Positions 1 to 9,710 of a stretch of 64,000 bases of DNA are shown one piece after another. The notes beneath the pieces were generated by a model. The model worked only from the letters and a program-made list of their open reading frames with translations. It had not been told where the DNA came from and made no database searches. Within the stretch, counting starts at the first letter, position 1, and each line of letters begins with the position of its first letter. This DNA comes from Euleptes europaea (lineage: Eukaryota; Chordata; Lepidosauria; Squamata; Sphaerodactylidae): the NCBI RefSeq assembly GCF_029931775.1, contig NC_079326.1, positions 4,494,604 to 4,558,603 on the forward strand, in the 5' to 3' direction. A program made the position numbers and the translations under genes.

Positions 1-1229
1 CTGCACACAGGCAGGCAAGGTTAGCAATAGGGACCCCTTACAGGCTACTTGCTTAAAAACGCTAGTACAAGAGAGTAAGATAAACATTGCTAGGCAACAG
101 TGAGATAAGCAGTTCCCATGAGTGAAGACAAGACATGCTGCAGCTGTGAGAATCAGTACAAACGAAAGTATACACAAACCCTGAGAACCAGGGACTTGAC
201 TCGTGGCCAGAACTTGGCCTGACTGGATCTTCCATTCAGTTGAGAACCTGACACTAACCTCTTCTTAAAAACCTCCATGGAGATGATAAAAAGAATAGTG
301 GGCCATGTAAAGCCTCCCTCCCCACCCACTATTTAGAATGCGCAAAGCTTCATGAGGCCCAGAAAAACGGGATAAGTCAGTGAAATGTAAAACGGAAGGT
401 TCCTCTTTTGGTTGATGTCTTTTGGCAGGGCCTAGGAGGAGGGCTTTGACTCCCAGTAGTCCATCAGTATTACAGTTGGTATTATCAACCCACATGCGGG
501 GATAATAGTTTTAACTTCTCTGGTTTAGCTGTTGATCTTTTCCCCACTGACTAGCTTGTTAATTCTGCTTCTGCAGCCACTCCTTTGGGACGGTCCCTGA
601 GCTACTGTGGGGGTTTCCTCTCTCTCCCTGGCTGTGCTTTTTGGTTGCTGCTCCCACGGATCCAGTTGGTTTCACTATTCCCTGACTGGTCTGCTTCCAC
701 AGAGTGTGGGGTATTCTTCACGGTGGATTTTGCTTCTGTTTTGCCACGGACTAAAGAAAAACACGATTTAAATATTTTTTTCATGGCCTCGATTTATCCC
801 CATCAATTATCTGTAGTTTTGGTTTTTCATGGGAACAAAGCACGCTGTATTTGACAACGGTTTGGTCTGTCCCTTTTGCAGGAGCCCTCCCCTTCCAACA
901 GGCTCATTGTTTATGCCTGCCCCCAGCTCTGCCCCAACTCCGCCCAGCAGAATACCTCGTGCGGTTCACCAGCCCCAGCGCAAAAAACAAGCACCAGTCC
1001 CTCTGGTCTCCTCCATTTTTCTTCCACCCTCGCTCTGTTCTGCTTTGGGAACAGTCAGATTCCAAATTGGGGGGGGGGGACAAGGCAGCGCTTTCCTCAA
1101 AGCTTCCCTCTATTTTCTATAGGTGTGGAACCCATTGCCCTTTAATGATAGACAGGATTGGGGGGGGGGGCAGGGAATCCATGTGCCCAGAGAAGTGTTT
1201 AGCTGAAAGTGGGAATGGGGGGTGGGGGG

Positions 1230-1420
1230 AGAGGAAAGAAGGCCCCTGGATTGCATGCTGGCCATGATCCAGCCACATTGCATCGTGAAAGACAGGAGGG
1301 CTCCTAGCTTGCGTGCCAGCCCCGATCCAGCCAGTGTGCATGGCGAGGGGGGGAGAGGAAAAAAGGCCCCTGGATTGCGCGCTGGCCATGATCCGGCCAG
1401 TGCATCGAGAGAGAGGAGGG
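1230..1420. repeat. GC-rich tandem repeat, about 3 units of roughly 60 bp
   Basis: Three adjacent imperfect units share a core of the kind 'GCATGCTGGCCATGATCCAG' followed by a purine-rich stretch containing GGAGGG or GGGGAGAGG. The units begin near 1240, 1295 and 1360. The third is the closest to the first. I see no coding sense. It could be an intronic minisatellite or the inside of an old repeat. Confidence 0.6.
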
Positions 1421-3509
1421 AGATAAGAGGAGGCTGGCCGCCCCTCTTCAGAAAAGTGATGGGAGGGAGTTTTGACTTGGGTTTTCCGCTCTCAGGATGC
1501 ACATTTTTCCCATCCGATTTCTCAAAAATCCCCCCTCCCCTTTGGGGCAGAAGGGCCAACAGCCCCTTCTCTTGAAGATCCCCCCCACTGCCCTAGACTG
1601 AGCTGCCACCACCACCACCCCCAGCGCGCGAGGAGCACATGGCATGGCCCCGCCAGTCTCCCCCTGGAGCCATCCGTCCAACGTCCCCCTGGGCTTGGAG
1701 GTGTGGGCCCAGCTCCAAGACCCATCCTGGGCGAGGGGCGGGGAAGGCGTGCGGAGACGGAGGGAGAGAAGTGCCAGGATTCTAGGCAGGGAGGCAGCCA
1801 AAGGGGCGGTATTCTTGTCCGAGCGCAAAACTCCCCAGCCAATCACCATTCTTGGGGGAGGAGAAAGGAGATGTCCCGGGGAGCGAAGCAAACATTTTTC
1901 ATGGGCATCCGCGCAAGAAAACACGTGTCCACAGGAAAGATCGTTTCAAAAGTGGTTTGGATTGCCTCTCTTTTAACCCGGCTTATTTTGCTAAGGGGGG
2001 GAAACCACGGATCTGCAGTGAATAACCAAAATTTGACTCCGATGCAAGTCAGCATCGAAACAGCAGCAAATCTCTGTGAAGAATACCCCCGAGTGGCTGA
2101 ATGGTTTTCAGGAATCTTTCTTGGACAGAAACTGGAGTAGCAGCATATTAAAATGGTTTTCATTGTCTCTCCAAACCTACTGTGGGCTGAGGATGTGTGT
2201 TAGGGATTTGGCAGATTAATTCTTTGTGGGTGGCCTTCGTGTTTTCAAAAATAAAATCGAGACATTTAGAAAGGGGGGGGTGCTAGTGGCTAGATCAAAT
2301 AAAGAAGATACGGCACCCTGATTAGAAGTTGCAAGCAAGGGACCCACTGATATTTGCAGGGGAGGGAAATCCCATACATGCCACCTCCAACTTGTCCCTT
2401 CTTCCCCCAAGACCCCTGCAGGCCCCTATTTTTCTTTCCCCCACCAACTCCCCAGTAGCTACTTTCTCTCCTTCCTAATCCTCCTGCTAGCCAAACCTCC
2501 AATCAGCTGGCAGTTGAGGGAACTGACGAGAGTTGAAGCAGAAAGTGCACTCCCCAAGACTCCTGCTGCCACTGTACTGCTGCTAATTGGGGTTGGTGGG
2601 AGGGAACAACTATCGTACACCCTTCCCTATCAGCACTGGGCAATAGTGGCAAGAGGATTTAATGCAGACAGGAGGGATGGCACTTCCTGCTTCATCCCTT
2701 CTCCAACAACCAGCTGATTGTGGCTCAAAGTGCTGGCCTTGGCCTCCTTGTCTATCTCCCCCACCCTTGCTCCTGAATCATCATCTTTCTCTTCCCCTCC
2801 CCATCCCTCCTGGCCCAACCTTTGCTGCTGCTTTCTCTCCCTCTGTGATTCCTTTTTTAAACCTCCCTGGGAATGTTGACCATGACTTCACGAGATCTTG
2901 GTTGGCATTTTTTCGTTGGCTTTACAAAGTCCATTCAAGTGCAGAACTTGCTTCTCCATATACTTCAGATTTTTCTGACTAGGGTTTCTCCTGGGTTTGC
3001 AGAAAAATCTCGCTTCCCTAGATTCAAATAATTATTTTTAATTCTTGGGAAATAATAATAATAACTCCTAATAGGGGTTAGCAGATCTAGTGGCATAATC
3101 TCACTGGAAGAACACACCACTTCAAACGTACAACTACAGTCTTATACAGATTTTCTAAATAGAGTTGAACCAAAGGGACTGGAAACAATGGTAAGATTTT
3201 CTGTCTTTTTCCATACCGGACACAATTCAGTCTTTCTTTTTTGTGAGCATAGTGGGGGTGGATTTCTCTGAAAAGCTTTAATTTAAGCACCATCAGTGGA
3301 AGGTTCCTCTAATGATGATAGCTTTTGAGCTGAATTTGATCACCTTAGTTATTGATGCTAGGGGAGTTGGGTATATAACTCACTTCCTTCTTCTGACATT
3401 ATTAGGAAGGAGGTAGGAGAAAGTAATGCTAGGATCTGAAGATCTGCAAAGAACTTTGAACAGTTTCTCCCTTTTACTGACCTGTCTGAAGTAGCATATC
3501 TAGAAGGGA

Positions 3510-4198
3510 CTGATCTGGAAACTCCAGCTGGTACAGAATCCTTACCGGGACCCTGCTGAGAGCGCACATTCAGCCAGTGCTCCGTCAACTGCACTGGCTC
3601 CAGGTGGAGTACCGGATCAGGTTCAAGATGCTGGTATTAACCTTTAAAACCTTACACTGTCTGAGACCATCGTTATCTGCGGGACCGTCTCTCCTGGTAC
3701 ACCCCCCCCCCCCCGAGAGTTTTACGCTCTGCTAATAAAAACTTACTGGTGGTCCCCAGCCCAAAGAGTGCCTGGCTGCCCTCCACTGTTTTGGCCCTGG
3801 CCCCATGGAATTCCCTCTCCAGTGAGACCTGGGCCCTGCAGGATCTTAAGGAATTCCGCAGGGCCTGCAAGACGGAGATATTCCACCAGGCCTCTAGGTG
3901 AGGGCAGCAGCGGTTGTCATCAGAGCTGGCCTCGCGACCCCCTCCATGCTGTTATCAACCTTACTGGGGGCCCCGGCTGTCTTTCCAGGCCCACTGTGGC
4001 CATATGCTCTAGAGATGAACGCAATGTGTTTTAATTATATAGTTGTTTAATAATTGGAAACTGGTTTAAATTTTAAAGTTTATTTATCGTATGTCATGGC
4101 TTTATTATATTGTGTTGTTTTAATGATGTCAGCCACCCTGAGCCTGGCCTCAGCTAGGATGGAGGTGGGATATAAATCTAAATAAATAAACAAATAAA
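3510..4198 (+). mobile_element. L2-type LINE, 3' end of ORF2 plus 3' UTR
   Basis: Frame fragments read like the C-terminus of an L2-type reverse transcriptase: a QLHWLQVEYRIRFK-like segment, then WNSLSSET, then LKEFRRACKTEIF. An AT-rich 3' UTR follows, ending in the GATATAAAT-AAATAAATAAA tail typical of L2. The copy is 5'-truncated and interrupted by a poly-C run near 3703-3714. It lies in the sense direction within IGFBP2 intron 2. Confidence 0.8.
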
Positions 4199-4688
4199 GG
4201 GGGGAAATCCAGTTCCATGCTGGAGGAGTCTTTTCTTCACTTTTTGTTGTTGTTTGTTTTCATATCTGTTTGTGAAAGAGAGGGCAAGCTAGTGTGTCAT
4301 ACTGAAGGTCAGCTGCATGTGTGCATATGTGCTAATTGTATAGCCTCTTTGGACCCTGGGCAAATCACCAATGTATCACAATGTGTGGCTCCTTCATCCC
4401 TCATTTTTGGAGCCAGCAACTTTGACATGGTATTAGCTATAGGTGAAGTGGGCTGGGTTAGCCAATTTTGGTGGTGCTTTGGCGTGGGAGTGGCTTGTTG
4501 GGCAAAGCCACCTTAAGCCAGGACTGTGAATACCACATCTTCCTGCTGTGCAGCCCTTGGCAGGAGACTTTGACTCTACCTGACATGCATCAAAGAAAAG
4601 CAAATGCAATTGTCCTTGCCATTGCTTTGACTGAAATCCTAATGTTGTCCTGACTGATTTTTCATTCTGCTTTCTTGACCTTTTGCAG

Positions 4689-4829
4689 ACTCCCTGCCAG
4701 CAGGAATTGGATCAGGTCTTGGAACGCATCTCAACCATGCGACTGCCAGATGAGCGTGGTCCGTTGGAGCACCTCTATTCCCTGAATATCCCAAACTGCG
4801 ACAAGCAAGGCCTGTACAATCTCAAACAG
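4689..4829 (+). CDS. IGFBP2: IGFBP2 exon 3 (47 codons)
   Basis: The exon has 141 nt, phase 0 at both ends. It starts after acceptor TTTTGCAG and ends at AACAG before GCAAGT. It encodes the start of the thyroglobulin type-1 domain, including PCQQ and the [14 protein letters not shown] segment. Only the GC donor keeps the exon 3/4 protein junction (KQ then CKM) seen in other vertebrates. The nearby GTGAGG would add four bases and shift the frame. Confidence 0.95.
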
Positions 4830-7800
4830 GCAAGTGAGGAAAGTGCTTAGGGGCTACTGTTTCAGAGATCAGGAACTCTGGTCCTGATATACAGGGTGGT
4901 TCATTCAATGCTGGTCTCTGTAGAGCCATGTTACCTTAACAGGACCAGCACAAGTACAGCAGAATTTGTAGCATGGTTTGGGAAACATAGGAAATTCCTT
5001 GTCGAATCAGGCCAGAGATCTATCTGATAGCATCTAGTCAGTTCTTAAAGAAACCACATTTGAGAGCAAGCTTCTCTCAGCAGCCCATTGCTTGTTTCCC
5101 TAGGGAATGATTCCTGCTTTTCTCCAAAACCCTTCTTATGCTCATACTAGTGTACTACAGGGCTCCACCTGAAGTATGGAATGTCTGTACAAGTCCTAAT
5201 TCTGTTCTGTCACTACCTGTTTTAATCAGTCACCATTACTTGTATGTTCAGGCTGATACATAGTGCTGAATTTATGCAAGCATTTGACAAGGCGCAGGGA
5301 GGGTTAATAGTTTTTGTTTTAGAAGACATATGTTGAATTTTCAGAGGGGTAGACATGTTAGTCAGTTATGGCAAAACAACATAGAAGTCCAGTGGCACTT
5401 TAAAGACTAACAACATTTATTTCAACATGAAGTTTCATGACTCATAGCTCACCTCTGAAGAAATTAGCTCTGACTAACAATAGCTGATGTTGAAATAAAT
5501 GCTTTTAGTCTGTAAGGTACCATTGGACTTCTGTTTTGTTGAATTTTCAGGACTTTGTGTCAGGTGAACCTTGACAAATTTGTAGCTCCTCCAGGGATTC
5601 ATAAGAACCAGTCCAGGAAAATGTCAAGAAATTATATTAAGTTTTCATTACAAAGATATGCCTCTTGTATTACTCTTTCCTTCTCAGAAAAGAGTTGTCA
5701 AACTCCTTTGGAGTTAATTTAAGTACAATGGAATTTTTAGAGCCAGGATCTTGTTTCCCTCTAAAGAAGTCTTCTGAAACCAAATGTGATGTGTAGAATC
5801 CATGTCTTTGTTGGGAATAAAAAAACAAATCTAACAGCCTTATCCTTTAGATCAGCTTTAACCAAAACAGTGACGTGTACCTTCTCTATTAATCCGGATC
5901 CTGTGCCTGGAAAGCAGAGCATAGCCAATGATTTCTGACCTATCTGCTAGACTGACCCTAACCCTTTATTACATAGAGATGATTGAAGTTCTCCCAAAGA
6001 CCCTTATAATGCTGAGCGTATTATTGCTCTATAACCTGCTTTTGGGAGGGATGGCAGCCTGGTATAGCCTGTTCTTCTGAGATCTCAGAAGCTAAGCAGG
6101 GTCAGTACTTGGAAGGGAGACCACCAAGGAAGACTCTGCAGAGGAAGGCAGTGGCAAACCACCTCTACTTCTCACTTGCCTTGAAAGCCCCTTGCTGGGG
6201 TTGCCGTAAGTCAGTTGTGACTTGACAGCACTTGCATACATATCCTTAGTCTTCCTTCAAGGAGCTCAGGATGGTATACATGATTCTCTTCCATTTGATC
6301 CTCACAACCCTGTATGGTGGGTTAAGCTGAGTGGGGATGCCCCACCTCTTAAAATTGACTGCAGGCAAGCCCACTCATCACCCATCATGGGTCTGGATTG
6401 TATCAGCCTCTGAAGGGATAAAAGGGTTTGGTTGGCCTTACATGCCTCTGACCCCGCTAGCAAGAAGGTCAGTGGCATCTCTTAGGAAGCTGGAATGCTG
6501 ATCATGGAACTGGGAGTTCCTTCTCTCCCTTGCAGCTCTACGTCAGGAGGAGTACTGGCCATTTCTCTTAAGATTTTCCTTGAGAAAAGTACAAGATGTT
6601 TCCCTGTGCATTTCCCCTTTCTAAAGACAAGCTAGCATCATTTGCAACTGCTCTGCTGGACAGGCTGGGTATAACCACACAGGTAGGATGCGGCTGCTTT
6701 GATTTCATCCTCTGGGGGATGAAAGAGGCAATCCCAATTTATCTCCCTCCCCCCAGGTTCTAATTATCTTCCCATGCCCACACCCTACAGCTGTGGTTAA
6801 TCCCACTTGCATGAGTTAGTTCCCTAAAGGGAGCTGGCTGTGTCTATTAAAGCCTGATTTGTTCATCACCTTGTCTTGCAGCAAGACATGTGCTCTTGTT
6901 GTGGCAGAGAACTGCTGGCAGGTGCTTACACAGGTTGGGCCTGCGCAACTCTCACCCTTCAGGCCATTCTCTGCTGCAAGGGGGAAGAGCGAGAAGCAAT
7001 GCCTGTGGCTTAGGTGGCCTGTACTAGTATTGAGGGCTCTTCCCCTTTTCAGATGCAACTCAGGCCAACTCGACAAACTAGCTGAGCTGGCTTACTTAAA
7101 GTTTAGCTGAATGATTCATCAATAAGGTGGGATTGTTCAAATCACTGAGTTTTAGTTTAACTTGTTATTGATTAGGGTACTATCAACTTTAGTGTGTCAT
7201 CCCCCAAATATCATGTTACATTTTTAACTTTGAACAAATGTTATTTGTACTCCATGAATTCCAAATACTGGATTTTCCTTTTGACATGTATGTGATAATA
7301 GCAATAAAGCCTGCAACTTCAAACAAACAAGTGAACATAAAAGAATCCTTTCTTCAGAACTTTTTTTTGCATATGCAAACATATGCAGATTTAACCAATG
7401 GATGAATCAATTAAACCTCATGTGACTAGTTGACTAACACTGCAGTCCTATGCAAAGTTACTCTAGCTCAAGCCCATTCTATGGACTCATACTGGAACGT
7501 CTCTGCCTAGGACTGCTCTGTAGAATCTCTACAACTGGGAGGCCGCCCTGTAAAAACTTGCTATGAAATTAAAAAACAACAACAACAACTAATATTAGGG
7601 ACCGACTGCCTATGAGGCCAGCCATAGTCAGGAGACTGAGCAATCCTGCATGCATGTGCACATTGCTAGTTGCCTTGTCCATGTTATGGCCTTTGGCCAT
7701 AAACTTACTTGTGCAAGTGCCAGGGTGGTCAACTGGATCAGCGTGTTGGACTTAGACTTGCACTCAGCAGATCCCTGTTCAGCAGTAATGCCTCGGGGCC

Positions 7801-9710
7801 GTGGGCAAGTCACGGCCTCTCTCAGCTTCAGTTCCTGTACGTCACAAAATGGGGATGTCAGTAACCTTACTGTATGGTTGTGCTGCCTTACACATTAATG
7901 CGGCAGCTGTTTGCCACTGAATTTATTTTTCAAATGAGATGAACTAATGATGCAAGTGCACATTCTGTCACATATTTCCAGTTGATGCCTGGTAGTAAGT
8001 CGGAAGAATGATTGTGTGCTGGTGTATACAATAAACTAGATTCGCATCCAGTAGCACCTTAGAGAGCAGCAAGATTTTGGGGGAATCAGCTCCCTTCATC
8101 AGATATGGCGGGGTTAGTCTTCTTAGTTTCTTTCCATAAGATTCCTCCCCAGTCTTTTTTCTCCTTTGCCACTCTATGGGCCAGCAGGAAATCCCCCTCA
8201 TGGCTGCTCTTTAAGAAATCCAGCTTGGTGTAGTGGTCAAAGTGTTTGACTAGAGACCCCCCATTCTGCCATGGAAGTTTGCTGGGTGACTTTGGGCCAG
8301 TCCCACACTTTCAGCCTGTGAGGATCAAATGAAGAAAGCAAGGCTGGTGTATGAGGCCTTGAGCTCCCCAGAGTAAGGGCAGGATAAAATTTTATTAAAT
8401 AAATAATAACTGCTTTAAATGTGACTTCTTCTGAGCCCTGCCTGAACTTGGGAGGGGGCAGCTTCTGGCACAGGCTAGCCCTGCTGCAGAAGCAAAGGGG
8501 AAAGAGGTGGGGCTCATGCATGGGCCTGTTGCTAGGCAATGTTTGTTCCAGCTCCCCTCAACTCCCTTTGAATTTCTCCCCCAGAGTTGGCTATTTTTCA
8601 TGCTGGAAGCCTTTACCCCAGGGGTGTCAAACATACGGCCTGTGGGCTGGATCCGGCCCCTTGAGAGCTCTTATTCGGCCGGCCAGCCAGCCACCCCCTC
8701 GGTCTGGGCTGGTGAATCCGCTGAGGGCTCACGAACCGAGGCAGCCACCCCACACTCTCGATCTGGGCTGGCGAGGCATAGCACGGCCCAACCAGGTGAC
8801 ATTTAAATCATAGCTGGCCCTCGTGACAAACCCTAGCCCTGCTCTACCCCATAGAACTGGCTCCCTAGCTAAACACAGAGCTGGTTCCTGTGGGGTGGGG
8901 AGGGGTTGTATACTTTGAGGTAGAGTGGTGTTGCATTGACAATCCACAAGTATAATGTCTTGTTGGTAAAACTGTATCGATCACATTCGTGAATCGTCCC
9001 AGGAGCTTGGGGGTGGCTGTATAACGGTCCTCGTAACAGCTCTGTGAAGCAGGTGAGGCTACAAGTGACTGATTCAAGATCACCAAGTGTGCTTCTGGGC
9101 AGATTTAAAGCTGGGATCTTTCACCTGTCAAAGCCCAGCCTTTGAGACTTGCACTCCATATACCACAGCATGCCTTGCAGGCAGAAGTCTGATAACCCTA
9201 GTACTTGCATAAAAATTTATATGTGCCATGCTTCTTAGGAGATGGAATAAATCATTTCTCCCAATGCAGTGGTGATTGCTGTGTAGGGAGGAAGACTGTG
9301 TATGAAACAGTGCAAGGTGGGGGGGGATTTCTCTTCTGTAATCAGCAAGCTGGTCTAAAAAATTCTGGAAATGGCTGCATTTCCCTTTGACAACTTTGCA
9401 GTTTCTCTGCTAAGCGTATGGCCTACTAATGGCCTGAAGTCCAGGAACTGTAAGGAGTAGCCTAAATGGAGCTTGCTGTGTGGCATTACATAAGGTTTGC
9501 TTTTAGCTAATAGCATTTTCTTCTTCGTTCTCCTTTTCCCCCTGTGTTTAGTGTAAGATGTCAGTGAATGGCCAGCGAGGAGAATGCTGGTGTGTTAATC
9601 CCAACACCGGGGAAAAAATTCAGGGAGCCCCTACCATCCGAGGAGATCCTGAATGCCACCTCTTCTACACCGGGTATGAGCAAGAAGACCGAGGAGCGCA
9701 TGTGAACTAG
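4689..9710 (+). CDS. IGFBP2: IGFBP2, insulin-like growth factor-binding protein 2, last two coding exons
   Basis: IGFBP2 is a secreted protein that binds IGF-I and IGF-II and modulates their access to receptors. The visible exons, 4689-4829 and 9552-9710, encode 99 residues: the end of the linker and the C-terminal thyroglobulin type-1 domain. Diagnostic features are the [20 protein letters not shown] start, the CWCV motif, and an RGD triplet (integrin-binding in mammalian IGFBP2) in IRGDPEC. Exon 3 starts in phase 0 after TTTTGCAG, and exon 4 ends in TAG. The C-terminal tail after HLFY differs from mammals ([13 protein letters not shown] as read). The intron between them begins with GC rather than GT. 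The N-terminal IGFBP domain exons are outside the window. IGFBP5 is excluded because the exon 3 sequence matches IGFBP2 nearly residue for residue. Confidence 0.95.
5345..5536 (-). mobile_element. Old fold-back insertion, Penelope-like family, 14-bp TSD
   Basis: A 192-bp insertion is flanked by the same 14 bases, TGTTGAATTTTCAG, at 5331-5344 and 5537-5550. The two halves are inverted copies of each other (GTCCAGTGGCACTTTAAAGAC against its diverged reverse complement). On the - strand it ends in GACTAACATGTCTACCC, matching the GACTAACACGGCTACCC end of the copies at 30982-31173 and 47499-47715. The hammerhead-like centre is degraded. It is the most diverged member of the family in this window. 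Confidence 0.8.
6045..6241 (+). mobile_element. 5S rRNA-derived SINE (5S-Sauria type)
   Basis: The head resembles 5S rRNA: TCTCAGAAGCTAAGCAGGGT then GGAAGGGAGACCACCAAGGA. The tail GTTGCCGTAAGTCAGTTGTGACTTGACAGC is the shared SINE tail also seen at 31235-31450. It is an old copy with internal differences from its relatives. Confidence 0.85.
8217..8409 (+). mobile_element. tRNA-derived SINE
   Basis: It starts CAGCTTGGTGTAGTGGTCAA and continues with GGTGACTTTGGGCCAGTC, then GGATCAAATGAAGAAA, ending in an L2-like GGATAAAATTTTATTAAATAAATAAT tail. The arrangement is that of a tRNA-headed squamate SINE with an L2-type 3' end. Confidence 0.7.
8630..8836 (+). mobile_element. hAT-like DNA transposon fragment
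   Basis: It opens with CAGGGGTGTCAAACATACGGCC, a terminal repeat typical of vertebrate hAT (Charlie-like) elements, followed by GGGCTGGATCCGGCCC. No matching right terminus was found, so the copy appears truncated near 8836. Confidence 0.55.
9018..9177 (-). mobile_element. Degraded tRNA-derived SINE
   Basis: On the - strand it resembles the other tRNA-derived SINEs: a GTGGTATATGGAGTGCAAG-like head, an unclear B-box region, then CTTGGTGATCTTGAATCAGTC and CTTGTAGCCTCACCTGCTTC. It is strongly diverged. Confidence 0.5.
9552..9710 (+). CDS. IGFBP2: IGFBP2 exon 4 (last coding exon)
   Basis: The exon encodes 52 residues plus TAG, starting [20 protein letters not shown] and containing [17 protein letters not shown]. 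It carries the CWCV core of the thyroglobulin type-1 fold and the RGD triplet. The acceptor is TTTAG at 9547-9551. Confidence 0.96.
   Translation, partial: CKMSVNGQRGECWCVNPNTGEKIQGAPTIRGDPECHLFYTGYEQEDRGAHVN

Larger units (their letters stand above)
1..4688. other. IGFBP2: IGFBP2 intron 2 (partial) with repeats
   Basis: No IGFBP2 exon 2 could be found here, so the window probably opens inside intron 2. The stretch holds GC-rich sequence with a three-copy tandem repeat near 1230-1420, a GC-rich unidentified block to about 2150, and an L2 LINE 3' end at 3510-4198. The rest (1-1200 and 2200-3500) shows nothing I can name. Open frames here are short or low complexity and look non-coding. Confidence 0.6.
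4830..9551 (+). other. IGFBP2: IGFBP2 intron 3, a GC-AG intron
   Basis: The donor is AG|GCAAGT, the exact consensus of the minor GC-AG class of U2 introns, and the acceptor is TGTTTAG|TGT. Inside lie a decayed fold-back element (5345-5536), a 5S-derived SINE (6045-6241), tRNA-derived SINE pieces (8217-8409 and 9018-9177) and an hAT-like fragment (8630-8836). 6420-8216 shows no gene and no repeat I can name, apart from a possible MIR-like piece at 7720-7880. Confidence 0.85.

Noticed and set aside
1472-2140. 222-codon open frame on the + strand
   Set aside because: Proline/arginine/histidine-rich low complexity from GC-rich intron DNA, no known domain, and other frames open over the same bases.
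1-4688. IGFBP2 exon 2
   Set aside because: Searched for the linker exon (MKELAVFREKV-type sequence) and found nothing; it is presumably upstream of the window.
8630-8836. CpG-rich exon-like block
   Set aside because: The CAGGGGTGTCAAAC start marks an hAT-type repeat and no splice-bounded frame fits.
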